NCBI GenBank assembly: GCA_963801855.1 | Contig: CAWDGK010000001.1 | Coordinates: forward strand, 259,075-323,074 | Length of the DNA: 64,000 nucleotides | Source: JACDAN01 sp963801855 | Lineage (GTDB): Bacteria; Actinomycetota; Thermoleophilia; Gaiellales; Gaiellaceae | Direction: 5' to 3' | Part shown: positions 31,460 to 40,943 of the stretch, in pieces | Position numbering within the stretch: the first letter of the stretch is position 1 | Layout: each line of letters begins with the position of its first letter | Notes under the pieces: model-generated | Told to the model about the DNA's origin: nothing | Databases searched by the model: none | The model's input: the letters and a program-made list of their open reading frames with translations, nothing else | Program-made: the position numbers and the translations under genes

Positions 31460-32446
31460 GTGAAGGTGGCGTCCTGCCTCGTCCTCGTCCTCGCTCTCGG
31501 CGCTTCGTCGGCTGCCGGCACCGTCCAGGCGGTCAAAGTGCCGTCCAATTTCCGCGTGGAGCGGCATGTCGTAGGACTCGACCGCCCGACTGCGATGGCC
31601 TTCGGGCCCGGCGGCGCGCTCTACCTCACGCAGGAGGGCGGCGAAGTCGTCCGCGTCGACCCGCGGACCCGGCGACCTCGCGTCGTCCTGCGCGGCTTCA
31701 GGACGCCGCTCGGGCTCGCCTGGCACCGCGGCGTCCTCTTCGTCTCCGCGCAGGGCGCGCTCTGGCGAGTCAACGGCGGCCAGCGCAGGGCGATCGTGCG
31801 GCGGCTCCCCTTCGGGCTCCACCAGCAGGACAACGTCGTCGCCCTGAAGGGTCGTTTGTACTTCGGCAGTGGCTCGACCTGCGACGTCTGCGCCGAGCGG
31901 AGCCGGTTGAGCGCGGCGGTCCTCTCGGTGCGACCGGACGGGCGCGACCTCCGTGTCGTCGCGCGAGGGCTCCGCAATCCCTTCGGGCTCGCGGTTCACC
32001 CCCGGACGGGCCGCCTCTACGCGTCGGTGAACGAGCGAGACGAGCTGGGACGCAGCGAACCGGCCGAGACCATCGTCGAGATCCGCCAGGGTCGCCACTT
32101 CGGCTGGCCGCGCTGCTGGCCGAGCCACCGGCGAAAGCGGATGGTCGGGCGCTGCCGAGGAGTCACGCCACCCGTCGCCTATCTTCAGCCGCACTCCTCG
32201 CCGGACGGCATTGCCTTCCGACGGGGCGAGCTCTTCGTCGCCGAGTGGGGGCAGTACAACAGCCGGCGCGCCGGGCGGAAGGTCAGCCGCGTCGTGCTTC
32301 GTTCAGGGCGTCCGGCAGCGGTTTCGACCTTCGCCACCGGATTCGAGCACCCGCTCGCCGTGGCGGTCGACCGACGCCAGGCGCTCCTCGTCGCCGATTA
32401 CGGGCGTGGAATCGTCTACCGGATCCAGGAGCGGGGCAAGCCGTGA
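31460..32446 (+). CDS. Secreted PQQ-type sugar/sorbosone dehydrogenase-like beta-propeller
   Basis: Exported protein of 328 residues. A signal peptide (about 1-19, CLVLVLALGASSAAG) leads to a six-bladed propeller of the glucose/sorbosone dehydrogenase family, with the repeat motifs LDRPTAMAFGPGGALYLT, RNPFGLAVHPRTGRLYAS and FEHPLAVAVDRRQALLVADY and the characteristic GWPRCWP and HSSPDGIAF pieces. It would oxidise sugars outside the membrane with PQQ. Catalytic His identity is not certain. GTG start at 31460; a small membrane gene overlaps its end. Confidence 0.82.
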   Translation: MKVASCLVLVLALGASSAAGTVQAVKVPSNFRVERHVVGLDRPTAMAFGPGGALYLTQEGGEVVRVDPRTRRPRVVLRGFRTPLGLAWHRGVLFVSAQGALWRVNGGQRRAIVRRLPFGLHQQDNVVALKGRLYFGSGSTCDVCAERSRLSAAVLSVRPDGRDLRVVARGLRNPFGLAVHPRTGRLYASVNERDELGRSEPAETIVEIRQGRHFGWPRCWPSHRRKRMVGRCRGVTPPVAYLQPHSSPDGIAFRRGELFVAEWGQYNSRRAGRKVSRVVLRSGRPAAVSTFATGFEHPLAVAVDRRQALLVADYGRGIVYRIQERGKP

Positions 32447-32595
32447 ACGAGCTCAGGCTCTATCTCGCCGCGGGCATCGCCTACGTCGTGCTCGGCGTGA
32501 TCTGGCCGAGTCTCCTGCTCTCCTGGGTCGAGGGCACGGCGTTCCTGCTCCTCTGTGTCTGGATCCTGCCCGCGGCCCTTCGGCGGCTTCGATGA
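32443..32595 (+). CDS. Small two-span membrane protein (50 aa)
   Basis: Starts at GTG 32443 overlapping the dehydrogenase stop by four bases and ends in ATGA with the next gene. The 50 residues are almost all hydrophobic (LYLAAGIAYVVLGVIWPSLL, then AFLLLCVWILPAALRRLR), giving two membrane helices. Function unknown; the tight coupling suggests that it acts with one of its neighbours, perhaps as an anchor for the exported dehydrogenase. Confidence 0.7.
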   Translation: MNELRLYLAAGIAYVVLGVIWPSLLLSWVEGTAFLLLCVWILPAALRRLR

Positions 32596-33317
32596 GCTGG
32601 GCGGCACACGATCTCGAGCCCTACGCGATCCAGCGTCACCTCGGCGGCAAGGTCGCAATCGTGCCGCTCCTGATCGGCTCGTACTCGCCGGACATGTTCA
32701 GCAAGTGGTTCGTCTACGGCATCGACGTGCTCGGAATCGAGCTCAAGGCTGACGATCCGGTGCAATTCCACCGCGGCTGGCCGGGTGTCGGTTTCACGCA
32801 CTCGCTCGCCTTCGGCCTCCTTGTCGCGGCTCTGATCCTGCTTCTGACGAGGAGCCGCATCTGGTCGCTGAGCTTCCTGTTAGGACACTGGGCCCACGCG
32901 CTGACGGACGTGGGCGACACGATCGGGACGATGCTGGCCTTCCCGTTCTCGACCGAGACGTTCGGCCTCGGTGCGTGGGCCTACGCCGGCCAGACCGACC
33001 GGCTGACCGATGCCGGCGCCTACTTCAGCGGCCTCGGCTTCGTCTGGGACGGCGTCTGGATCGTCTACGGGCTCCTGTCCTGGCGCATCCTCAAGCGCGA
33101 GTACTTCCGGGAGGTGATCGTGACCGCCGACCCCCGGTTCTGGGGCTGGATCGGACGCTTCCTGCCCGAGGTGGCGCTCCTCGCGCTCTACCGCGCGAGC
33201 TTCTTCTACGGGACGACGCGCTGGGTCGCCTGGCTGATCTGGGCACACGTCGTCAACGACTACCCGTTCGATCTCTCCTGGGGCGGGCCCGACTGGGTCG
33301 AGGCGGCTTACGACTAG
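32592..33317 (+). CDS. Membrane-bound metal-dependent hydrolase-like protein (DUF457 type)
   Basis: A 241-residue protein with about five hydrophobic segments and conserved-looking His/Asp positions: HRGWPGVGFTHSLAFGLL, FLLGHWAHALTDVGD and HVVNDYPFDLSWG. The pattern of THS and H-x2-H-x3-D is that of YdjM/DUF457 membrane hydrolases. ATG 32592 overlaps the preceding stop. It shares a CTAG with the stop of the convergent acetyltransferase. Substrate unknown. Confidence 0.72.
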   Translation: MSWAAHDLEPYAIQRHLGGKVAIVPLLIGSYSPDMFSKWFVYGIDVLGIELKADDPVQFHRGWPGVGFTHSLAFGLLVAALILLLTRSRIWSLSFLLGHWAHALTDVGDTIGTMLAFPFSTETFGLGAWAYAGQTDRLTDAGAYFSGLGFVWDGVWIVYGLLSWRILKREYFREVIVTADPRFWGWIGRFLPEVALLALYRASFFYGTTRWVAWLIWAHVVNDYPFDLSWGGPDWVEAAYD

Positions 33318-33877
33318 ATCTCGCCCGGCAGGAGCGAGTACATGACGAAGTCCACCCGGCGATCCAGACGCGCGTTGTAGCGGCTCGAGCGGAGGACGCC
33401 CTCGCGGGTGAAGCCCGCACCCTCCGCGACCCGTTTCGACGCGACGTTCTCCTCGTCGGCCCGAAGCTGCAGCCGCGCGATGCCGCAGTCGCGGAGCACC
33501 CAGCCGGAAACCAGACGAAGGGCGCGGGAGCAGAGGCCGCGGCCCCGCATCTCGGGCGCGATCCAGTACCCGACTTCGGCGACTCCGTCGTCCAGGCCGT
33601 TCAGCCAACGGACGCCGATCGAGCCGACCGCCAACCCAGCCTCGGTGATCGCGAAGTTCGTCATCGAGCCATCTCGCCAGGCCCTGCGGCTTCCCTCGAT
33701 GTAGGCCCGGGCATCCTCGAGTGTGTACGGCGAGGGAATCTGGTCGAGGAACTCCGTGATCGCGCGGTCGTTGCAGGCTGCTGCGATCGCTTCGTCATCG
33801 CCTTCCTCGCCCCAGAGCCGCAGGGACACGACGCCGTCGGAGAGCGGGGGGTCGGGCGGTCGCACGTTCATTGTCAT
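33314..33877 (-). CDS. GNAT-family N-acetyltransferase (RimJ/RimL-like)
   Basis: A 187-residue acetyltransferase_3-type protein. Acetyl-CoA-binding motif A is visible in YWIAPEMRGRGLCSRALRLV (R/Q-x2-G-x-G/A form), followed by IARLQLRADEENVASKRVAEGAGF, the typical RimJ/L ending. Probable substrates are N-terminal residues or small amines. Start at ATG 33877 or ATG 33871. It diverges from pckA, with a 51-base gap containing TACGAT at 33877-33882 as a possible -10 element. Confidence 0.85.
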   Translation of the reverse strand: MTMNVRPPDPPLSDGVVSLRLWGEEGDDEAIAAACNDRAITEFLDQIPSPYTLEDARAYIEGSRRAWRDGSMTNFAITEAGLAVGSIGVRWLNGLDDGVAEVGYWIAPEMRGRGLCSRALRLVSGWVLRDCGIARLQLRADEENVASKRVAEGAGFTREGVLRSSRYNARLDRRVDFVMYSLLPGEI

Positions 33878-33928
33878 ACGATATGCAGCCGTTTCGGACC
33901 CCAACGCGGCCGGGTAGCAAGGAGACCG

Positions 33929-35527
33929 ATGGCGATCGTCGAGGACGTACGCGGACAAACTGACCTGAGCGCCCACGGCATCGAGCCGGGAGGCGCCGTT
34001 CATCACAACCCGACCGTCGCCCTCCTCTACAGCCACGCGATCGCCCGCGGCGACGGGCGTCTTGCGGAGGGCGGCCCGCTCGTGGTCGACACCGGTGAGC
34101 ACACGGGCCGATCGCCGAACGACAAGTTCGTCGTCCGGGAGCCCGGCTCGGCAGACCGCATCTGGTGGGACAAGAACGACGAGATCGAGGAAGAGCAGTT
34201 CGAGGGCCTCCGCGACAAGGTCACGTCGTTTCTCTCCGGTCAGGACCTCTACGTCGTCGACGCCTTCGCCGGCGCGGATCCCGCCTACAGGCTTCCATTG
34301 CGCGTCATCACGTACAGCCCCTGGCACGCGCTCTTCGCGAAGACGCTGTTCATCGACCCGACCGAGGAGGAGCTCGCCGACCACGAGCCGCGGGCGCTCG
34401 TCCTGCACGCGCCGCCGGTGGATGCGAGCCCCGAGGAGGACGGCACCCGCAGCGGCACGTTCGTCGTCCTGCATCCGGGACGGATGGAAGTCGTGATCGG
34501 CGGGACGTTCTACGCGGGCGAGATCAAGAAGTCGATCTTCACGCTGATGAACGACAAGCTGCCGCTCGAGGGCGTCCTCCCGATGCACTGCTCGGCGAAC
34601 GTGGACGACGACGGACGCGTCGCGGTTTTCTTCGGTCTCTCGGGCACGGGCAAGACCACGCTTTCGGCAGATCCCGAGCGCCACCTGATCGGCGACGACG
34701 AGCACGGGTGGGGCGACGAGGGCATCTTCAACATCGAGGGCGGCTGCTACGCGAAGGTGATCCGCCTCTCGCCGGAGGCCGAGCCGCAGATCTTCAAGAC
34801 GACGCGGAGCTGGGGAACCGTGCTCGAGAACGTCGTCATGGACGACCGCGGCATCCTCGACCTCGACGACGACTCGAACACGGAGAACACCCGCGCCGCG
34901 TACAAGCTCGAGCAGATCGCGAACGCGCTGCCCGCGAAGCAGGCCGGCCATCCAAGCGCGGTCGTCTTCCTCACGGCCGACGCCTTCGGGATCCTGCCGC
35001 CGATCGCGCGCCTCTCACGAGAGCAGGCGATGTTCTACTTCCTCTCCGGCTTCACGGCCAAGCTCGCGGGCACCGAGATCGGCGTGACCGAGCCGCAGCC
35101 GACGTTCTCGGCGTGCTTCGGCGCTCCGTTCCTGCCGCAGCCGCCGTCGGTCTACGCGCACATGCTGGGCGAGAAGCTCGACCAGCATCCCCATGTCTCG
35201 GTCTGGCTCGTCAACACCGGCTGGACGGGCGGCCCGTTCGGCGAGGGCGAGCGCATGCCGATCAAGGCCACCCGCGCCCTCCTGAAAGCCGCGCTCGCCG
35301 GTGAGCTCGACGGCGTCGAGTACCGCACGGATGACGTGTTCGGCCTGGAAGTGCCCGTCTCGGTCCCGGACGTGAATCCGGGCCTGCTCGACCCGCGCTC
35401 CACGTGGGCCGACCCCGAGGCGTACGACCGCAAGGCGCGCGAGCTGGCGCGCATGTTCCGCGACAACTTCGAGCAGTTCGCAGCCGAGGCCGGCGACAAG
35501 GTCGCCCAGGCCGGCCCGCGCGTCTAG
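33929..35527 (+). CDS. pckA: Phosphoenolpyruvate carboxykinase (ATP)
   Basis: Converts oxaloacetate plus ATP to PEP, the first gluconeogenic step. The 532-residue protein has GEHTGRSPNDKFVVRE near the N-terminus, the TFYAGEIKKSIFTLMN segment, the P-loop GLSGTGKTTLSADPERHLIG and metal-binding DDEHGW, then NIEGGCYAK and the GAPFLP region. An AAGGAGA ribosome-binding site precedes ATG 33929. The long in-frame upstream extension is an artefact. Links the TCA genes nearby to sugar synthesis for the glycan region. Confidence 0.97.
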   Translation: MAIVEDVRGQTDLSAHGIEPGGAVHHNPTVALLYSHAIARGDGRLAEGGPLVVDTGEHTGRSPNDKFVVREPGSADRIWWDKNDEIEEEQFEGLRDKVTSFLSGQDLYVVDAFAGADPAYRLPLRVITYSPWHALFAKTLFIDPTEEELADHEPRALVLHAPPVDASPEEDGTRSGTFVVLHPGRMEVVIGGTFYAGEIKKSIFTLMNDKLPLEGVLPMHCSANVDDDGRVAVFFGLSGTGKTTLSADPERHLIGDDEHGWGDEGIFNIEGGCYAKVIRLSPEAEPQIFKTTRSWGTVLENVVMDDRGILDLDDDSNTENTRAAYKLEQIANALPAKQAGHPSAVVFLTADAFGILPPIARLSREQAMFYFLSGFTAKLAGTEIGVTEPQPTFSACFGAPFLPQPPSVYAHMLGEKLDQHPHVSVWLVNTGWTGGPFGEGERMPIKATRALLKAALAGELDGVEYRTDDVFGLEVPVSVPDVNPGLLDPRSTWADPEAYDRKARELARMFRDNFEQFAAEAGDKVAQAGPRV

Positions 35528-35559
35528 CCATACCGCCGTAACCGCGTTAGGCTCGACGC

Positions 35560-36357
35560 ATGAGGGGGGTCCTGGCTCGGCGGTCGTGGCCGTCGCCGTT
35601 GTCGCTGCACTTGGTACGGCCGGGGCGTCGGCGCAGCGCCCACCGAACGCAACGAAGTTGTTCGAGGTTCGCTTCTCCGTAGTGGGTGAGTACCGCTTCG
35701 TCGCAAACGCCTCGGTGAAGAGCCAAGGGTGTGACGTCGTCTTCCAGGGATCGGGCGGCGGCGACGCCCGCGTGCAGGGAGGCGATTCTTTCTACTACCA
35801 GCGGTACAACACTCCGGAGGGCGAGCGGATCTCGTCTCGTCTCCCGAACCCGAAGGATCGTCTGGTGCTCAAGCGGTTCGGTTCCCTCGCTGGCAACGAC
35901 TACCTGTCCGCCGCCCGAGGGCAGGACGACAGTTCAGGAGGCCAAGACGTCTGGATGTCGTACGAAGAACACCCCCGTCTGGCTCGAGGCCGGGATGGCG
36001 AGGATCGGCGGAAATCGGCTGCTGGTCGTCCTGAACGACCGTTCCGAGATCTCGACCCACTTCTATCGCTCGGAGCCCTGCCCGCCTACGCGCGGCCCTT
36101 ACGGAGTCATGAGCGGAGTGTCCTCCGCGTTTCCGTGGGGTGGATTCGTCGACGAAGGAAGCGCCAAGCTGCGCGTGACCGAACGCGAGCTCCTTCGAAG
36201 CAGATTCATTCGAAGGACGTGGTCCTTCGTCTCGGAGGGCCCGCTCGTCGCGACCGACCTACGGCGGAGCACCATCGGGACCCAGAAGCGTGTCTGGCGG
36301 ATGCGAATGCTCTTCTGCGCGAAGAGCGCAGGCGGATGCGGTAGGCGCCGCCCCTGA
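35560..36357 (+). CDS. Secreted protein of unknown function (two frameshifts)
   Basis: ATG 35560 is followed by a G6 run (35564-35569). One missing G there would join it to the next frame and give a signal peptide (SAVVAVAVVAALGTAGASAQ). The mature part (KLFEVRFSVVGEYRFVANAS, then VVFQGSGGGDARV) looks beta-rich. A second shift near 35958-35972, beside a C5 run, leads into LEAGMARIGGNRLLVVLNDR and RSEPCPPTRGPYGVMSGVSS. The product is about 265 residues with several Cys. No family recognised; an exported binding or structural protein is a guess. Confidence 0.55.
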
Positions 36358-36416
36358 CGATCGCGGCAGTCGTTACGACGCCGCACCCGGCAGGCGTCGT
36401 ATAGCGTCCATCGCCA

Positions 36417-38102
36417 GTGGAGGCCACGCACGACGTGCTCGTCGTAGGCGCCGGCTGCGCAGGGATGCGCGCCGCCATCGAGGCATTCGACGAGGGAGCC
36501 GACGTCGCGCTCCTCTCCAAGATCCACCCGGTCCGCAGCCACTCCGGCGCGGCCGAGGGCGGGATCAACGCGGCGCTCGGGAATGCGTCCGAGGACGACC
36601 CGGAGAAGCACGCGTTCGACACGGTGAAGGGCTCGGACTACCTCGGCGACCAGGACGCGATCCAGGTGCTCTGCGACGAGGCGCCGGACGACGTCTACCA
36701 GCTCGAGAACTGGGGCGCGGTCTTCTCGCGCACCGACGAGGGCCGGATCGCGCAGCGCCCGTTCGGCGCGGCCGGAGAGCCCCGCACCGCGTACGCCGCC
36801 GACATCACGGGCCACGTCCTCGTCCACGTCCTCTACGAGCAGGTGATGAAGCGGGACATCCCGACCTACGAGGAGTACTTCGCCTGGAAGCTCGTCATCC
36901 ACGAAGACCGCTGCCAGGGCGTGATCGCGTGGGACCTCCTGAACGGCGGCCTGAAGACGATCGGCGCGAAGACGGTGATCCTCGCGACGGGCGGCGCGGG
37001 CCGGCTCTACACGGGGACGACGAACGCCTATGCCTGCACCGGCGACGGGATGTCGATGGCCCTCCACGTCGGCGTCCCGCTCAAGGACATGGAGATGATG
37101 CAGTTCCACCCGACGACGCTCGCGCCGACCGGGATCCTGATCACCGAAGGCTGCCGAGGAGAGGGCGCGTACCTGCTCAACTCGGAGGGCGACCGCTTCC
37201 TCGAGCGCTACGCGCCGAACGCGATGGAGCTCGCGAGCCGCGACGTCATCTCCCGGGCGGAGCAGACGGAGATCGACGAGGGACGCGGGATCGACGGCAA
37301 CGTCCTCCTCGACCTCCGCCACCTCGGCGCGGACAAGATCAACGACCGGCTGCACGGGACGCGCGAGCTGTCGCTCACCTACGCCGGGGTCGATCCGATC
37401 CACGAGCCGATTCCCGTCCGGCCCGGCGCCCACTACCACATGGGCGGCGTCGACACGGACATCGACGGGCTCACCTCCGTGACCGGCCTGTACGCCGCCG
37501 GCGAGTGCGCCTGCATCTCCGTCCACGGCGCGAACCGGCTGGGCGGGAATGCCCTGATGGAGACGATCACCTTCGGGAAGCGGGCGGGGCGCGCTGCGGC
37601 GGAGTGGGCTCTCACCCACACGACGGTCAGCGTCCCTCCGTCGATCGAGTCCGACACCGAGCGCGAGCTGAAGACGCTGCTCGACCGCACCGAGGGCGAG
37701 CGGCCGTGGGCGATCCGCGACGAGCTCGCGATCACGATGCACGAGAACTTCGGCGTCTTCCGCCGTGAGGAGCAGATGCTCAAGCAGGGCGCGCTCGTCG
37801 AGAGCCTGAAGGAGCGCTACAAGCGCGTCGTCGTCGACGACAAGGGCGAGATCTTCAACAGCGACCTGACCCAGGCGCTCGAGCTCGGGTTTCTGCTCGA
37901 CCTCGCGGAGTGCATGATCGTCGCGGGCCTCGCCCGCAAGGAGAGCCGGGGCGCACACGCGCGGCCGCACGACTACCCCGACCGGGACGACGAGAACTTC
38001 CTTCGGCATACGATGACCACGATCGACGGCGGTGGCAAAGTCCAGCTCGACTGGAAACCGGTGACGATGACCAAGTGGCAGCCCCAGGAGAGGAAGTACT
38101 AG
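36417..38102 (+). CDS. sdhA: Succinate dehydrogenase / fumarate reductase flavoprotein subunit
   Basis: Holds covalent FAD and the dicarboxylate site. The 561-residue protein has the dinucleotide motif VLVVGAGCAGMRAAIEAFDE, the FAD-linked His in SHSGAAEGGINAAL, the MMQFHPTTLAPTG block, the proton-shuttle Arg region in EGCRGEGAYLLNS, and YHMGGVDTDIDG with GLYAAGECACISVHGANRLG. GTG start at 36417. The stop overlaps the sdhB GTG (TAGTG), so sdhA-sdhB-sdhE are coupled. It oxidises succinate in the TCA cycle. Confidence 0.96.
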   Translation: MEATHDVLVVGAGCAGMRAAIEAFDEGADVALLSKIHPVRSHSGAAEGGINAALGNASEDDPEKHAFDTVKGSDYLGDQDAIQVLCDEAPDDVYQLENWGAVFSRTDEGRIAQRPFGAAGEPRTAYAADITGHVLVHVLYEQVMKRDIPTYEEYFAWKLVIHEDRCQGVIAWDLLNGGLKTIGAKTVILATGGAGRLYTGTTNAYACTGDGMSMALHVGVPLKDMEMMQFHPTTLAPTGILITEGCRGEGAYLLNSEGDRFLERYAPNAMELASRDVISRAEQTEIDEGRGIDGNVLLDLRHLGADKINDRLHGTRELSLTYAGVDPIHEPIPVRPGAHYHMGGVDTDIDGLTSVTGLYAAGECACISVHGANRLGGNALMETITFGKRAGRAAAEWALTHTTVSVPPSIESDTERELKTLLDRTEGERPWAIRDELAITMHENFGVFRREEQMLKQGALVESLKERYKRVVVDDKGEIFNSDLTQALELGFLLDLAECMIVAGLARKESRGAHARPHDYPDRDDENFLRHTMTTIDGGGKVQLDWKPVTMTKWQPQERKY

Positions 38103-39240
38103 TGAGCGCGACCGAGTCGATCGTCCGCAGCGAGTACGCGACCATGACCGTGGCGCTCAAGATCTGGCGCTTCGACGCCTCGACCGGTGAGCGCGAGCTT
38201 CGCGACTACGAGCTCGAGGCGCCCGAGTGGGCATGCCTCCTCGACGTCCTCGACCTGATCAAGGACAAGGTCGACGGCTCGCTCGCCTACCGGAAGAGCT
38301 GCCGCATGATGATTTGCGGCTCCTGCGGGATGCGGATGGACGGCGCCGCGGTCCTCGCCTGCAAGGAGCGGATGAAGCCGATCGTCGATCGCGGCCATGT
38401 GCCGGTGATCTCGGCGATGGGGAACCTGCCGATCGTGCGCGACCTCGTGGTCGACATGGGCCCGTTCTGGAACAAGGTCAAGGCCGTCAAGCCCTGGCTC
38501 GACCCCGGCTACGACGAGGTCGCCGAGAAGGAGCGCATCGTCTCGCAGCAGGCGATGAACGTCATCCACAAGGAGGCGCTCTGCATCATGTGCGGCTGCT
38601 GCGTCTCCGAGTGCAACTCGATGGAGTCCGACCCGGACTTCCTCGGCCCGGCTGCGCTCGCGAAGGGTTTCCGCATGGTCGGCGACCCGCGCGACCAGGC
38701 CGACGTCGAGCGGCTCAACGATCTCAACGAGGAGCACGGGATCTGGGACTGCACCCGCTGCTACTTCTGCAACGAGCGCTGCCCGAAGGGCGTCGACCCG
38801 CGCGACGCGATCGCCAAGCTCGGCGCCGAGTCCGTCAAGCAGGGGATCGACCACGACATGGGTGCCAAGCACGCCAACTGGTTCGTCATCTCGGCGAAGA
38901 CGACCGGGCTGGCTCCGCGAGACGGAGCTCGTGCCGAAGACGCAGGGCGTCGTCTCCGCGATCAAGGAGACGAAGTTCGCGCTCAAGCTCTTCCGCCGCG
39001 GAAAGGTGCCGCTGCCGTTCCCGCCGCACGTCGCGGAGGGCATCGAGGAGTCGCGCGCGCTCTACGACATCGTGCGGAACCGAGGATCGGCGCGGCGCGC
39101 TCGGCATCGTCCAGGGCGAGCGGGCGCTCGCGAAGATCGACCAGGAGCATCCCGGAGGGAAGCGGCTCGGGCTGGGGCAACCGCGCGCAGGCCGACATCA
39201 CCCCCGGCGAGCGGCCGACGGCCGGGAAGGGGGCGAATAG
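38102..39240 (+). CDS. sdhB: Succinate dehydrogenase / fumarate reductase iron-sulfur subunit (frameshifted)
   Basis: Carries three Fe-S clusters to the membrane partner. Intact in the first 270 residues: the 2Fe-2S site in RKSCRMMICGSCGMRMDG plus LACKERM, and the ferredoxin domain with LCIMCGCCVSECNS and WDCTRCYFCNERCPKGVDP. After about 38910 the frame jumps (continuing RETELVPKTQGVVSAIKETK), again near 39078 (DRRGALGIVQGERALAKIDQ), and again beyond 39160, ending at the TAG that overlaps the next GTG. The long C-terminal extension is typical of type-E enzymes. Errors, not decay, are the likely cause. Confidence 0.88.
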
Positions 39241-40125
39241 TGGCCCAGGTCGCCTACTACAAGGGCTGTCTCGCGGCGCTGTCGGCGAAGGAGCTCGACA
39301 GCGCGACGAAGGCGCTCGCGCCGCGACTCGGGATCGAGCTCCTGGAGCTGGAGTCGGTCACCTGCTGCGGCGCCGGCGACATCCACGAGGCGGAGCCGGA
39401 CTACTACCTGCACCTGAACGCGCGGATCCTTGCCTACGGCGAGGCGACCGGCTCGGACACGCTGATGACGGTCTGCAACGTCTGCACGCTGAACCTCCGT
39501 CAGGCGAACCTCACGCTCCAGAAGGACGACGAGCTCCGCGAGCGAGTCAACCGCAACCTCGAGGCGGTCGGCGTGCCGCCGTACTCGGGCGGCATCGAGG
39601 TCAAGCACCTGCTCTGGATGATCGCCGAGGGTGAGGGCTACGCGCGCTCTGAAGGAGGCCGCGCACAAGGGCCTGAAGGGGCTCAAGGTCGCGCCGTTCT
39701 ACGGCTGTCAGATCCTGCGGCCGTCCAAGCTCCTCGGCTTCGAGGATCCCGACCGGCCGTGGTCGCTGGAGGCGATCATCGAGGCCTGCGGCGGCGAGCC
39801 CGTCGACTACCCCGCGAAGATCAAGTGCTGCGGGTTCCCGATCATCCAGGCCCGAGAGGAGACCGCTCTGGGCGAGCTGATCCAGCCGATCGAGCAGGCG
39901 ATGGAGGCCGGCGCCGACGCGATGGTCACGCCGTGCCCGCTCTGCCACCTCTCGCTCGACGCCTGGCAGCAGAAGCTCGAGGCCTCGACGGGCCGCAGCT
40001 TCCAGATGCCGATTCTCCACCTCTCCCAGCTGATCGGAGTCGCCGCCGGGCTCGAGGACTCGGAGCTCAAGTTCAAGCGTCATGTCGTTCCGATGACGCC
40101 CGTGCTCGAGAAGCTCGAAGCCTGA
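39240..40125 (+). CDS. HdrB/SdhE-type subunit of succinate dehydrogenase (one frameshift)
   Basis: Type-E complex II uses a heterodisulfide-reductase-B-like subunit in place of cytochrome b anchors. Two CCG domains are visible: VTCCGAGDIHE with CNVCTLNL, and IKCCGFPIIQ with PCPLCHLSL, each a CxnCC...CxxC set that binds an Fe-S centre. AFYGCQ-type start VAPFYGCQILRP lies between. The frame shifts once near 39641-39648. GTG 39240 overlaps the sdhB stop. No haem-binding SdhC/D gene follows, which supports the type-E assignment. Confidence 0.85.
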
Positions 40126-40943
40126 TTCCGGCGGCGCTGCTCGGCCTGGCCGGCGTGGGCGCCGCCGGTGCCGCAGCCTGGGGCTGGTTCGAGGCCGGGT
40201 GGGTGCGGTTCGACGAGGTCCCGGTCCGGCTCCGACGCCTGCCGCCGGAGCTCGACGGCCTGCGGATCGCGCACCTCTCGGACTTCCATCTCGGCGTCCC
40301 TTCGCGCGGGACCGCGCGCCGTCGAGCGGGCCGTGGACTGGGTCGAGGAGCGGCAGCCGGACCTGACGCTGATCACGGGTGACCTGCTCTCCCGTCCTCG
40401 CGGCGAGATCAGGCTGCGCGAGCTGATGGCGCGGCTTCCCAACGCCTACGCCGTCCTCGGGAACCATGACTACGCCGTCACGAAGGATCCGTTCTCGCGG
40501 CCGGTCGAGCTTGCGGATCTTTCGCCTGCCCGCCTGCTCGCCGACGAGGCGGAAACCTTGGAGATCCGCGGCCGACAGGTCCAGGTCGTCGGTGTCGATC
40601 CACGGTCGTACCGCCATGGGACGCGCGCAACCCGGAGCGCCTGGCAGACGAGAGCGCCGACCTGAGGATCCTCCTCTGCCACTTCCCGGCCGTCATCGAC
40701 CGACTGGAGCCCGGCGTCTTCGACCTCGTCCTGGCGGGGCATCTGCACGCCGGTCAGGTCACCCTCCCGTATCCCGGCGGGCGCCTGCGGCTCGCGCATC
40801 TCCGGTGGACGTACGTCGAAGGGCTCTACGAGCGGCCCGCCGGGGTCCTTCACCTTTCCGCGGGCCTCGGGACGACTTTCGTCCCGTTCCGGTTCTTCGC
40901 CAGGCCCTCCGTCACCGAGCTCGTCCTACACTCGAAGGAATGA
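40122..40943 (+). CDS. Membrane-anchored metallophosphoesterase (two frameshifts; CTG start?)
   Basis: Calcineurin-like phosphoesterase of the YaeI type. Metal motifs are IAHLSDFHLG (D-x-H), LITGDLLSRP (GD), VLGNHDY (GNHD), LLCHFPAV and LAGHLHAGQ (GHxH). Shifts occur near 40308-40315 and 40615-40622. An N-terminal membrane segment (LLGLAGVGAAGAAAWGW) begins with CTG 40122, whose CTGA overlaps the previous stop; GTG 40154 is the first canonical codon and would truncate the helix. YaeI-like enzymes hydrolyse UDP-diacylglucosamine or other phosphodiesters; substrate here unknown. Confidence 0.82.

Noticed and set aside
32975..33928. Apparent N-terminal extension of about 318 residues on PEP carboxykinase
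   Set aside because: It covers the DUF457 gene and the opposing acetyltransferase in a wrong frame. The real start at 33929 has a ribosome-binding site and the normal family N-terminus.
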